Below are positions 1 to 11,151 of a stretch of DNA of 64,000 nt, one piece after another (position 1 is the first letter of the stretch; each line of letters starts with the position of its first letter). The stretch spans positions 49,939 through 113,938 of the forward strand of contig NW_026729288.1 of the NCBI RefSeq assembly GCF_030272615.1, in the 5' to 3' direction. The translations under genes and the position numbers were made by a program. The notes under the pieces are model-generated. The model was not told the DNA's origin and ran no database searches. It saw nothing but the letters and a program-made list of their open reading frames with translations. This stretch comes from Cryptomeria japonica. Taxonomy: Eukaryota > Streptophyta > Pinopsida > Cupressales > Cupressaceae.

Positions 1-9
1 AACAATTTA

Positions 10-3000
10 ATAAAAAATATATATAATTTAAAATACACTAATCAACCATGAAATAAAATCTCCTGTTTTTATTTTATTATTTATACGATGAATTCTATAA
101 ACTTCAATTCATCGGGATTTTTAAAATCACAGTAGAAACACCTTCGGATTATCATGTCCTCACAAGAACACAAAAATATTATGGCACAAATCCACATTCC
201 TTTCAGATGCTCAACCTCAATCAAAACCTCTATAAATCTGCAGTCATAATTAAAATAAATTACAAACATGTGAGTACCAAAAAACTAGTGGAGCTCAAAA
301 AAAGAAAATGCACAGATTGAGATGAATGATAAGCTCTTAATATCTTTGATCAACTTAGGGGTGATTAAAAATACATATCTAATACAGTTCCACCTATAAT
401 ATCAGATGCTATCTAGAATCATGTAATGTTTCATGGATAAGATTAGCATAACCAGGCATTATTCTAACAACTAACCATCTAGCAAACTTACATAGAAGAA
501 TATTCTAGTTAGAATATCATACACTAACAACACATAGCTTGAAAAATTGGCGTAGGCTATTTTGGGTTCATGGAGGTGCGAGCAAACGTTAATCTATAGT
601 AAGTGAAATTGCTCAAACCCACAAAAAGGTCATTTGGAGCTCGTCGATTTTGCACAAGTCACGAGTTTTCTCTTGCACAAGTGTTTATCCTTTTGTAGAC
701 TACGGTCTTCTTCAGCATGGTTTTCTATGTGGTTTTCTTCTATTTTTTTGTGTGTGCCTGGTTTATTCGTGTGTGTACCTAATGTTCAGATTGCTTTGGA
801 AAACCAGGTCATTTCCCCTGTTGGTGAACTTTTAACTAGCACATTTTTCAAGGACTAGTGCACCCAACACCCCTATTTTGCTAAAATAGGCTCAACTGTT
901 GAGAGATGAAAGTGGACCTTGTAATTTGCATGAATCTAATTTGTTTTGTTGTCCCATCACAACAAAATGTTTCGAAAAGGTGTGAACTTCATATAAACAC
1001 AACTCCCTTTCCCATTCTAGGAATCAATGTACTCAATATAGATAACCAAAAAACCTAGTCAATCAAGCATTCAGGGAGCGAAACGATAAAGAAGTCCCAA
1101 TTTGATTATTCAATCATTGAAATATATGCTATAGCAATTATGATCAAGTGTATTATGTAATTCGTACCTAAGATAAGGTGTCATCATTTCACCATTTATC
1201 ATTTGCTTAGCCTCTTTTCTTGTGGGGGCATGCATCCTATCTCATCATTATCATTGTTGAAGAGAGAACACTAATACGCGGTTTGGATAAGGTAATCCCT
1301 TATATGAAATAACCATTTCTCCCAATTTTCTCTATCTACAGGTCCAAATCCGATAACAAGAAAGTTAAAGAAAAGTAGACCAGACATTAGCAGGCATCAC
1401 AAAACATTGATTGAACGAAAACCCTAAGAACAGGGCACCCAGCAGTCATTGACCCATATTTTTAAGAGGCAAGTGATCAAATATTGTCGATTTCATTTTC
1501 GATCATCTCTCAATTTTCCCTCAACTTTAGACACGGATCTCCAACGTTTCTCTCTAGTACAATTAGCTTCATATTACAGTCCCAATTTCCTCTCTATGTC
1601 TCCATCTCAGATATGTCTTACTCTTTCTATATTTCATCTTGTATCTACTACATTCTATAAAACTTAGTCATTTTACCATTGTTAGACTAGTTCATCTATA
1701 GACACTTCACTGTCTCCATCTCATGCAACAAAAGGAACAGGAACCTAATTTCGTATCCCTTCCTTAAAGACAACAACTAGTCCTATTCTTATTACCAATT
1801 ATGTTGTGTCAACTAAGATCTTCTAGCTTACATTGGTCAATCGTAGGATCTTGTTTCCTCCATTTCAAGGTTTACATTGATTTATGAGATGGTATGATTA
1901 TATATGCTACATAAACCAACATTTTTTAAGGTATGATCCCATATTGTATTGGTATAAAATTGGTGGTACTGAAACCAACATTGATATAGAAAAAAATAGA
2001 CATTTTTATTTCTAACGTGTTTCCATCTACATCTTTCACTTGTCTTGCAATTGTGTACATTCTCATGTAAATACCAACGATGTTATACTCGCGCCCTTTT
2101 ATGCTTCATACCATAATGTGACTCCTCTAATTCCATAAGACCAGGAGTGCGCAAGGAGTGTAATGCTTCGTGTGGTTCGTGCAACTAAACTCGGCTTCTA
2201 TTTGTCGATATGAGCAAAGGTTGTGTTTTTATCACTTAAAATGTGCTTTATATGTTTTCTTAAATGCTCACATATACATACTGGTGGCATAAAATGAAAG
2301 TAAGCGTGTAGGACTCAATAGAATATAAAATAGTGACTAGTGATTTAGAACTTTCCTTGGTGTAACCCAATAAAAAATATTGAAAAGAATGGAGTTGTAC
2401 CCTCATCTCTAGTATCAATTAAATGCAAGATTCACAAGCCAACTTCTCAATTTGAGTCTTAAATACAAAGTGGACATTACCTAGCACTTATGTAATTTCG
2501 TACAATATTGTATTCTTGTGGAAAGAGCTTGCTTAACAATATGCTCGAGTTCTACGCTCATTGACTAATTCTCTCCAATGACAAAACTTATGTTTCCATG
2601 AGTTGAAATCTAGAATCTCCATTTCCAAGTGTTGCACCATCTTATTACTCGACGTTTTTCTTCATCCAAATCTATTGATTGATATCTTCATTATTTTATA
2701 GTCTCTCTTTTCAATGTCTTCCCCCAAGCTAAACTATGCAACCAAATAGCGTTCACTTCCTTGTCAACCTCAATCAAAACCTAGAATAAAATACATGCAC
2801 CTAGCTATCAAATATGGAATAAAATACATGCACTTGTCTAAAACAAATTAGCACTCCCCTAAATAAATCATGTAGAAAACTTTCTCCAATACCAACCGAT
2901 CGATAATCAAATCGAATATTCCATTCTAATCTCACCATCGCTGATTTTTGTTCTCTTCACTTATGTGCCGATCCAATGCACTATGCTACTGATGTGAACA

Positions 3001-3672
3001 TTCAGAAAGCCAAAATTGGTATCTTCTACATCTACACCTTCCACTTGTATGTGGTCAAATTTTGTGCCTACAATGTTATACATAATATTTCGCACCCCTT
3101 TGTGATTTATAACAATATGTCACCCCTGTAATACCACAAGACTATTTAATAAAGAGTATGTTGACTGAATAAGATTTATGTATTTGAAATATGCTTCTTT
3201 TTTGTTGTGAGCATGTACTATGTTTTTCATCAACTCAAGACATTATTGTTGCAGTTTCTTAAGAATTTGAGTATCTGCAGTAGTTGCATAGAATGAAAAT
3301 GAGCAAGCTTCAAAGACATAGGTTATATAGACATCGAAGGCATGAAAGAAGAGGTCGTGAAGCTTTAGAATGAACTGATGTATGAAGCTTTATTTTATTA
3401 GATCATTTATAAATGCATGGGAAAAGTAGAAGATTATGATATTTGCAGATCTCACTGATAATGTATGAGTTATATCTATTATCTTATTCTTGATGGAAAT
3501 GCGATTGCCAATTTCTCAATATGACGACACTTTTATCTTCTTCGTATCAATCAACAAATACCTTGAGATATTGGAAATTATATTCAAAATGCGCTTACAA
3601 CTTACCTTAAAATGTGTTACAGCAAAGTGAAATTTTAATGTTGTCATCAAAGGGACAAAACGACATCAATAT
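10..3672. other. Gene-free stretch of unit 1 downstream of the germin-like gene
   Basis: I see no supportable gene. Open frames here are short, lack recognisable domains, and one of them is interrupted by a stop in only some units. Visible structure: a short palindrome at 500-517 (8-bp arms, 2-base gap); a hairpin at 944-967 with 9-bp perfect arms TTTTGTTGT/ACAACAAAA; a 17-bp direct repeat GAATAAAATACATGCAC at 2784-2800 and 2817-2833; and an old degenerate duplication (separate entry). The same DNA lies at +12665, +25330 and +37995 in units 2-4, and at +50660 (or +50673 past 53721) in unit 5. Confidence 0.6.
2019..3150. repeat. Old degenerate direct duplication (about 2019-2150 and 3020-3150)
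   Basis: Two blocks about 1 kb apart share anchors in the same order. TTCACTTGT at 2035 pairs with TCCACTTGT at 3040, CGATGTTATAC near 2078 with CAATGTTATAC near 3071, a CGCGCCCTTTT/TCGCACCCCTTT match follows, and CTCCTCTAATTCCATAAGACC pairs with a close relative near 3122. The many mismatches and indels show a duplication far older than the array. It probably derives from a decayed repeat, but I cannot name the family. It is repeated in every unit. Confidence 0.55.
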
Positions 3673-3892
3673 TTAATTTTCAATCTTTGGAATATGATGA
3701 GGACATACTGATGTCCAAAACAGATGCTATGAATGGCACAAGAGGACGCCAATAACCCTAAAATGATAGTTTTATTCAACGGTTAATTTTCAATCTTTGG
3801 AATATGATGAGGACATGCTGATGTCCAAAACAGATGCTATGAATGGCACAAGAGGACGCCAATAACCCTAAAATGACAGTTTTATTCAACGG
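3673..3892. repeat. 110-bp tandem duplication at the 3' end of the gene, unit 1
   Basis: Bases 3673-3782 are repeated at 3783-3892 with two differences (A3717/G3827 and T3766/C3876). Each copy contains a 6-bp inverted repeat GGACAT/ATGTCC with a 4-base loop and, on the minus strand, an AATAAA hexamer. The block starts 57 bp past the stop codon of the germin-like gene. It therefore duplicates the probable polyadenylation region: AATAAA lies at 3886-3881 and again at 3776-3771. Confidence 0.93.
3881..3886 (-). terminator. Probable polyadenylation signal AATAAA of germin-like gene copy 1
   Basis: On the minus strand AATAAA lies 64 bases past the stop codon, a usual distance for a plant 3' UTR. 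A second AATAAA 110 bases further on (3771-3776) comes from the tandem duplication and is an alternative signal. The equivalent near signals lie at 16546-16551, 29211-29216, 41876-41881 and 54554-54559. No transcript end is visible from sequence alone. Confidence 0.5.
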
Positions 3893-3949
3893 TGAGAAAA
3901 AAGAATTGGGAAAGACGGTCTTCATTGGGAGACCTCTTGTTTGTTTTGT

Positions 3950-4710
3950 TTAGTATGCGAATTTCTTTTGAATGTAATTCACCAGTTCCTGGGTGATGCG
4001 GAAGGCCTTGCTCAAAACGGAATCGGGGAGAGGGGGATTCGCCGCAAACAGAGAATTGGCGATTGTCTGAACTCCGGGAAACTGGCTGCTCAATCCAGCT
4101 ATGGCCACTGCATTTTCATGCCCCACATTCTGCTGGAAATGAACAAGTGCCTTTGGAAACACAAACACATCTCCCTTCTCCAAAGTTTTGCTGAAAAATT
4201 TGTTGCTGGTGTCAATGAAACCCACAAGAAGCTGGCCTTCCAGTAAAACAAGAACTTCGGTGGCTCTTGGGTGTGTGTGAGGAGGATTTATTCCACCCAC
4301 TGCGTAGTCGATGCGGACCAACGATATTCCAAACGTATTGAGGCCTGGTATCTGTTTAACGTTCGCCATCGTTACGTTGGAGCCCACATCATTGTCGGTG
4401 TTCCCTGCCTGCCCAAGTCCCCGGAAGAAGAAATCGTTTGCTGAAACTTGCATTGGGTCTTTGCAAACGAACCCGTTCACCAAAACTGTTTAAAACAAGA
4501 TCAAATCAATCTGTCTGTTAGTAACTCGACTCGTCTAATAAGCAAATCATTATCATTGTTTATGTATAAATATTCTCACTCACCGTTGCTTTCCTCATCT
4601 GCAACGCAGAAATCTTGCAAGGGATCCGGATCCCCTGCCATGACCCTGTCGCTGTAACAGCATATCAACAGAAAAAGTCCCAACGTGAAGTAAATCATGC
4701 GGTTAGCCAT
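3950..4710 (-). CDS. GLP: Germin-like protein (cupin), copy 1
   Basis: Two exons on the minus strand, 4710-4584 and 4485-3950, encode 220 residues, the usual size for the family. Residues 1-25 form a hydrophobic secretion signal, probably cut after VMA. The mature protein opens with [12 protein letters not shown], typical of germin-like proteins. C35 and C50 should form the conserved disulfide. Cupin box 1 ([14 protein letters not shown]) supplies H112, H114 and E119, and box 2 ([10 protein letters not shown]) supplies H158, the four Mn ligands. Box 2 has Ala at 155 where the family pattern has Gly. There is an N-glycosylation site NVT at 79 and a KGD tripeptide at 146. The 98-bp intron has GT-AG ends and a perfect TACTAAC branch site 32 bases before the acceptor. 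The start lies in ACAATGGC, the plant consensus. Family members are secreted hexamers of the cell wall, some with superoxide dismutase activity. V99 replaces the Asn used by barley germin to bind oxalate, so oxalate oxidase activity is unlikely. Confidence 0.95.
4486..4583 (-). other. 98-bp intron of germin-like gene copy 1
   Basis: The donor is G|GTGAGTG and the acceptor AAACAG|TTTTGG. Splicing joins AACG to TT and restores the expected reading [13 protein letters not shown] across the junction (phase 1, inside the V43 codon). TACTAAC at 4523-4517 is a perfect branch-site consensus. The same intron is at 17151-17248, 29816-29913, 42481-42578 and 55159-55256 and appears unchanged in all copies. 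Confidence 0.93.
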
Positions 4711-4874
4711 TGTAATAGAAACGCAGACACAAGAGATCGGGATATGAATGTCTATTACAAACCCATTACACGCTTTATATAGCCCAAACCATAACTCTCC
4801 GCAAAGACTAATTCATCTTGACTCCGTATATTTCACGGATCCTTCCAGAGTTGTTGCTCTTTTCCTTACGTCAC
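4711..4874 (-). promoter_or_regulatory. Promoter and 5' leader of germin-like gene copy 1
   Basis: Reading toward the gene, TATATAAA (4781-4774) lies 63 bases before the ATG. Transcription would then start near 4745 with a leader of roughly 35 bases. GTGACGTAA at 4874-4866, about 90 bases further upstream, contains the TGACG core bound by TGA-type bZIP factors, which fits a stress- or salicylate-responsive gene. The TATA call is strong; the TGACG role is inferred from motif and position only. Confidence 0.7.
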
Positions 4875-6218
4875 ACTAAGTCTTACTGCATGTGGTTGTC
4901 TCGCCTGCTACCGCAGATGCATTCTCACCATCCTTTCATTAACGTTGAAATTTTCTATCTTCTCCCTGCCCTGCTGCGTATGCCTATCTCAAGATCAACT
5001 TACCTCCTGCCTTACACGTATTCTCGCCATCGCCATCATTTTAGTAATGTGGAATTGTTTAGACTTAATTGGAACGGTGGGCTTCTTCAAAGGAAACAAT
5101 ATATAAATCTTTCTCCACCGTGGGAGAATCGGTATGAGAGGAAAGTTTCTTTCTTGGAGTTGGATATTGGCCTAAAGACTGTCCATGCTTTGTACCCTTT
5201 TTCAATGAGATTTTTATCTCTCGTCATTTAAATTAATTTATGTTATTCAATGTTTATTTCTCAGATTGTCTATGTTCTAGGACAGAAAAACATTGCTCAA
5301 AATAACTTATGTTCATTTACTTTACATTGAATGCGTCGATTAGAATATCTATTTCACATCCATCTACAATTTTGAAGTCAAGTAGGTGTATTACTTTTCT
5401 TTAGCAGTTTTGGAGACCTAAATTATAGGTTTAAGACAACATATGCAAACATAAGAACCAATTTATGGAGGATAAATGTATAAGAAGATAGATTTTGGAG
5501 AGGTATTCTACAAGAAAAAAAACTTTTTGGTGGTGTTGAGAATCCCATCTTGGAAGAGACCATGTTGTCCAAGGGATCTAGTATTTAGAATTATTTAAGA
5601 TCGTTTTATTTTTCCAAACCCTAGAGGGTAGATGGGTAGCGGAAATAGAATCAGGTTTTGACATTACAATTCACTAGAATCCATCACCTCTATAAGATAT
5701 AACCTTATTAAGACGTTGATGTCTGATTTTCAGAATGTCATGGGTGAGTAGTTTGAATGCATCTTGAACTACCTTGGGTCAAGGTACAACAGTGACTAAA
5801 AATCGTACCGCTTCCAATACTCATAACTATAATGAATGTAAACCGCGATATTTTAGAGAAAAGAGCCTTCATTCTCAAACTGTTGATGGGTGCGAAAACA
5901 TTGCTCACGTTGCGTTGAGTGCGTTGCTTAGATTGTCTCTTTCACATCCATCTACAGTTGAACTCGGCCAAAACTTAATCTTTAGGTGAGTGTGTTGTTG
6001 TAAATGAAGTGCATTGTTGTAAATGAAGTAGGTGTCTTTTCTAGCAGTTTTGGAGATCAAAATTTTACCTTTAGGTGAGTGAATTCTCTTTAATAAAGTA
6101 GGTTTACTACTTTTTCTAATGTTTGAGATCTGTCTATTTCCATTTTTCGACACCAAAACTTTTCGTCCAGTTGACTGCATTGTCCTCTCGATTCTCCTTT
6201 TAACAAAGTACATACAGT
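4875..6218. other. Upstream intergenic DNA of copy 1 with an old internal duplication
   Basis: No gene is seen. An open frame across 4818-5231 overlaps the promoter, has no recognisable domain and no good start, so I do not call it. Anchors recur in order: AAAACATTGCTCA at 5287 and 5895, TTTCACATCCATCTACA at 5352 and 5940, and TAGCAGTTTTGGAGA at 5402 and 6042. This shows a degenerate duplication spaced about 0.6 kb. A 19-bp element starting TTGTTGTAAATGAAGT is also repeated side by side at 5995-6013 and 6014-6032. Equivalents lie in all units. Confidence 0.55.
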
Positions 6219-7478
6219 TGATTTAGATGATTTATTTTTTATTATTTTTGTGAGATATATGTTTATTTAATATTTTTTTTAACTTAATGTTTTGATGAAT
6301 TAGTTGTTTGGGGTAACTAAATAGGAAAATATAATATTAAAGATTAGTTTTTTCCTCTTACTTCAATCAAATATATGAGAAAAGTATTTCATATTGATTA
6401 GACATTTCATTTTATTTATTTTTATTTATATTGATTGAATTTTCTTTTCTTTTATATCAAATAATATGACAATTATAAATAGTTTATAAAAAATATTCAA
6501 TTTGAGAAGTAAAAAATGCGTTAAAAGTGATATATTGGGATGATTCTTGGTTGGGAAACGTTTAGTTCCATGATCCCTTGTTTACCTATCAAGAATTATC
6601 TTTTTACTCTCTTTGGATAAGGGTGGCTAACTAATGAACTTTTTACAATTAAGAAATCAAAGTGATCAACAATCGAATATAAGGAACAAAGAGAGTGAGA
6701 GGGGGAATAAAATTCTACACCTGATCGATTCATGATTATAATAAGTGGTTCATATTATAGAAGAGCAAGTCAATAAAACAGTTTGGTCATATTTTACGCT
6801 AGTATAATCTCAGTTTTCTTGATAACTACTCGAGTACATTTTTTTTTAATATCTCTCATAGGTTTTACCTTGTCTTTCATACCACACTCACAATCTCCAA
6901 TTCCCCATTGAGTTTCCACAAATGACTAATACGAAAGGTAAATCTACATCCATGTAAGAGCATGGACACCGGGAGTGATCTAATATTGGATGCAATTAAG
7001 TGAGGAATATTTTTTGAATGAATCCCTATACTTTTGGACCCTTTAATGACATGGTTTGCATAAGTAAGAAAATGTTTATTAATGTAGAGAGCATGGTTTT
7101 AGGTACTTTTCTATGTGGAGGTGATACAAATATGCATAGGTAGCCTATGCGGTTACAGATGATTGTGGTTCTTCCATCAACGCTATTCTCTTTTTTATTG
7201 AATGATATGGTGTAATAGAAAAGTCAAGAATATACAAGTAGCAATTGCACCTTGGTGTGCAATATGTACGCCGAATAGATGTGGAATGATTATTAAAAAA
7301 AATTGATCTATTTTTTCATATATTTGTGCAACACGTGAGATAAATTAGCAAACCATTTAGTAAATGATATTATTTATTCAACAAAGGTCCCAACATTTGA
7401 AAAAATTATAGATCCAAATCAACTATGCATCTACTTAAACGGACAAATGCAATCAAACAAAACCCTTAAACCGGGAAT
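6219..7478. other. AT-rich stretch followed by featureless intergenic DNA
   Basis: Bases 6219-6530 are very AT-rich with many runs of T and A. From 6531 to 7478 the composition is ordinary and I see no gene, RNA or clear repeat. A short frame near 6527-6562 reads VIYWDDSWLGN before a stop. That faintly recalls the region after reverse transcriptase in plant LINEs, but it is too short to call. Confidence 0.4.
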
Positions 7479-8176
7479 ATAATCGAGTTCCATTACCAAT
7501 ATTCTTATGTTTTGTTTGAAATAGGGAGAGAAGGAGAGAGGGAGATATAGGGATATAAAGAGAGAGATAGAGGAGGAAGAGTGAGGGAAAGATAAAGGAG
7601 TGAGGAGATAGAGTTAGGCGATAAATATAGAGAGGAAGATAGAGATCGAGATTGATATAGATATGGAGAAGAATAGGGATATGGATATGAGAGGAAGAGA
7701 TAAAGAGAGAGGAGAGAGAAATAGATAGAGATAGAAGAGATAAATATATAGAGAGGGGGAGAGAGAATGAGCGAGGGATAACTTTGAATCAATTGTGCAT
7801 TCATTAATACAAACCAGACATAAGTGAAAGAAAACCTTTCAATCAAAAGATAATTGAACTCCATTACCAATAGGCTCATGTTATGTTTGCAATAGTGAGA
7901 GGGGAGAGATGAATAGATAAAGAGAGCGAGACATGTCTAGAGATAGGGTGACAGAGGAAGAGAGAGCTAGAGAGGGAGGTGGCAAAGAAATAGATGGTTA
8001 AAGAGAGTGAGACGTGCCTAGATAGAGTGAGAGAGGATGAAAAGGACAAATAAAGAGAGATATAGTTGTAGAGGGATAAGGAGAAATTAAGATAAAGATT
8101 AGGAGATAGAAACGGATAGAAAAGAAGAGATACAAAGATACAAAAGGGGAGAGAGAGAGAGAGGGAGGGAGGGATA
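7479..8176 (+). repeat. GA-rich polypurine tract in two blocks, unit 1
   Basis: The plus strand is almost all purine at 7523-7780 and 7893-8175, built from degenerate GAGAGA, GATAGAGA and GGGA words. It ends in a pure 33-base purine run at 8142-8174. Each block is preceded by a related 52-bp lead-in (7479-7530 and 7850-7901, 43 of 52 identical). The tract is therefore a duplicated module with a 371-bp period, later expanded. Its reverse strand yields low-complexity Ser/Leu/Tyr/Pro frames that are not genes. Such tracts can bind plant GAGA-binding (BPC) proteins or adopt triplex DNA; neither is shown here. Confidence 0.85.
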
Positions 8177-11146
8177 TTTTTGGGCCAATTTGTAATTCAA
8201 ACTCATTAATGAAGATGTTAACATAGGTTGACACCTAGTATGGTGGTTATACCTTTTGTAAATCTTTGAACCAATAGTAATAGTATTAACATAGTATTGA
8301 ATTATTTGTAATTGCCATGTATAACCTCATTTTGTGTGTTTTGTCACGTATGCACTATCCTTTAGTGCATTATCCACTTACACTTCTCAGTACATAATAC
8401 ATCTGAGGAATTTTGTAGATAGAGTGGCAAGGGAAGAAGTTACATAGAAGTTGTATACTTCAACACTTCTCTTGTTTGTATTTATTTCTCACATTTGGGA
8501 GTCTTAAATTACACACTATAATTATTTTCTCGATATCCATACTTGCCTTGCTTTAGCTTTACAAACAACCTTATGACCACACATAATAAGGTCAAGTCAT
8601 CCTAAAGCCCATACAACCTTGCATCCCTCTAATGACATGTGTGGTTAATAATCACATTCTAAACTGAATTAACAATAGCTTCGATTTTATGTCCAACGAC
8701 CATTAAGTTTAATTTAATCTAAATTGTTCTGTTGATCTAGATTCTCCTTTAAATAAGAATAATATTTAAGAAGTCATAAACATATAATTTAATATTAAAT
8801 TTTTTAAATACATAATTAATTATTTTAATATTATAAACTTTTAAAAGCAATAAATATTAATAGATAAAAATTTCAAAATAAATTAAAACAAATTATTTTT
8901 AAAATTCAAAATATAATTTAAAAATAATAATATATAGAACTTTTTACATTTTTAAAAATACTAAAAAATCGAACTATTTCAACAATGAGGTTTAGACCAA
9001 CCATGCACTACAATTTGCAATCAACAAATAACAAATGGTATGAGCACTAAGTAATTCATCATATATCTTCGCATTTCTCCATCATAATCAGTAAAATTCA
9101 ATTAACTTTGAGAAGTAACAAGAACCCATGCAAAATGTAGAAAGACAGCACAAACATCCACCATATCTTCAACAAAACTTATGTATTAATTTCAACAAGT
9201 CTTGGAAACAATCTCTAGCTTCCTCCTCCTACTCTACTTTCTAACAGTTCTGCTCTACTCTATTATCCACCTATTAACCTTTAAAAATGAGAAGGCAAAC
9301 CTTATATAGAAGTCTTGATACAAATGAATGTCCGAGATTGATTTGAATTTAATGGCCGAGATTTAACCATGAAACCCTAATTAGGGCTAGTTATAACAAC
9401 AACCACTTTAACCAATGAGAAAACTACAACACTTTGGGCACATGTCCCTCTTTGAATGTGGATCAATGAGAAATGAGATTAGGTACATTGAATAATATTT
9501 GATGTAATGCCATATGTCACTTGCTCCTCCTTTGATGAGTTAGGTTCAATACACCTACAAGAACTGACTTGGCATCACTGAATTGGTCTATGATGATCAA
9601 GCACCACCTTAGCTTGCATGTCTCCCTAGCAATATGTCGACACTCCACATCATCCAATTGCTTGATGTGATGGTTCATATTCTCAAATTGCATCCTCTTG
9701 AAAATCAAGTTTCTAGCTTTGATTAACTCTTCTAAAACTATTTATAACATGTAATTTTTTTCATATCAGTTATCTTTTTCTTGAATAATATTTTAGGAGA
9801 TTGACAAAATACCTAGGTTTACATTTATTATACTTTTAGTATTGTTATCTATTCTTTCATTGTGGTAGATGTAAAATGTTTCTATCGTAATTTTGTGGGA
9901 TACATATATGACTAATCCATTACAATACAAGGAACATTTTGGAGCACCAACAACAACTACGTATTTAGACTTTGTTAGTGTATCTGAATGTTCCTTCTAG
10001 ATAAATTTTAGAGTTGATATTAGCTTGTTAGGATGTTGGTTTCTTGGGATTCTATGCCTGTGTGTGATGACATTTCATTATATTAATTAAAATATTTCTA
10101 ATTGATAGAGTTTCTATTTTATTTATGATTTTAATATACATATTTATATAATTTATAAAAAACTTTTCAATAAAATATTTAATATATTTATAAAAATCTT
10201 TATCATAATAATGTATATTTAATTCAAATAAAAATTTCTATCTTAATTTGTTTTAAATTTAATGAAAAATAAATAAATAAGTATAAATTATTTTGTAATT
10301 TATGAAATAGGCTCATGACAATAACTGCATAGTTACTCTCTAGTTGGTATGATGTCAAAAAAATTAGATGCACGTAACATCATTTGGCTACCAGTTGGAG
10401 GAATTGTTGAAGAGATTGTATGGTTAATTAGTAACTTATATTTCATAAGTTTTATTTTTCAAAAAGCTTTGAATGAAACCTACACTAGATGTGTGTGCAT
10501 GTAACCACCCAGATGATGGAACTTTACTACATTTTGTGTAGTATAATTCACGAAATGATACTTCATCATTAAAATATGTGAACAATTTTTAAAATAACCA
10601 AATTGGAAAGAGCATAAACAATACGGGGGCAAAAAGAACACAAAATATGCACTAGGAACTATTATTGTCTTCCTCCATAAAAGCCTCCACAAAAAAGTGC
10701 TTGTAATAGGAATAAATCTCTGGAAGCAATTATTCTCATCCAAAATTCATGTAACAAAGATTCATAGTTGACAAAGGATCTTTTCATCAGCAATGGAACA
10801 AGGGACACTATAGCCTAAAAAGGCAAACGTGACTACCAAAATAAAGTAAAACTAGATGAGGCCATGAGGCAAAACAAAATCTCCACATGCCCTCTAATGC
10901 TAGATAACCGGTCTAAGTGGTGCAAAACATGACCTTGAAGAACTCAAGTAACGGTAAAAAAAGGTTAAAAATTAGACCAAGAAGGAGTCTTGCGGCCTTG
11001 TAAATAGCCAAAATGACATTCATGCAAGGAAAAATTAATAGAGAAAGACAAAACAGTTTTATTCAAATTGTTCAAAATTCATGCAAAAATAGATAAGCAA
11101 CATATGCAACTCTAAGATTGACCAAAAATTGATTTGATTTGACAAT
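8177..11146. other. Gene-free DNA with two AT-rich islands, unit 1
   Basis: Two islands, 8745-8980 and 10075-10310, are almost entirely A and T. They flank about 1.1 kb of ordinary composition (8990-10070). Islands like these are candidate matrix-attachment regions, inferred from composition only. The middle block reads like a decayed plant repeat, but I could not find paired ends or target duplications. Short minus-strand frames at 9517-9708 and 10480-10743 lack domains and are not called. No tRNA or other RNA gene was recognised. Confidence 0.45.
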
Positions 11147-11151
11147 ATTTA

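Noticed and set aside
634-858. 74- and 61-codon overlapping plus-strand frames
   Set aside because: Short, overlapping in two frames, no domain. One of the two is lost in unit 3 by single-base changes.
3490-3711. 73-codon plus-strand frame, open in units 2, 4 and 5
   Set aside because: Units 1 and 3 carry TGA at 3628-3630 (G instead of T at the middle base), and the frame runs into the 110-bp duplication. No domain; polymorphic stops in such a young array argue against a constrained gene.
3941-4246. 101-codon plus-strand frame opposite the germin-like gene
   Set aside because: It is antisense to the second exon and reflects the codon structure of that exon.
4818-5231. 137-codon plus-strand frame upstream of the germin-like gene
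   Set aside because: It needs a non-ATG start to reach this length, overlaps the promoter on the opposite strand and shows no domain. Its composition looks like chance translation.
6527-6562. Possible LINE reverse transcriptase remnant (VIYWDDSWLGN)
   Set aside because: Only about ten residues before a stop, and no neighbouring reverse transcriptase motif in any frame. Too little to support a call.
7505-8234. Minus-strand frames of 124 and 78 codons rich in Ser, Leu, Tyr and Pro
   Set aside because: They are translations of the GA-rich polypurine tract read on its pyrimidine strand. Repeat composition keeps the frame free of stops.
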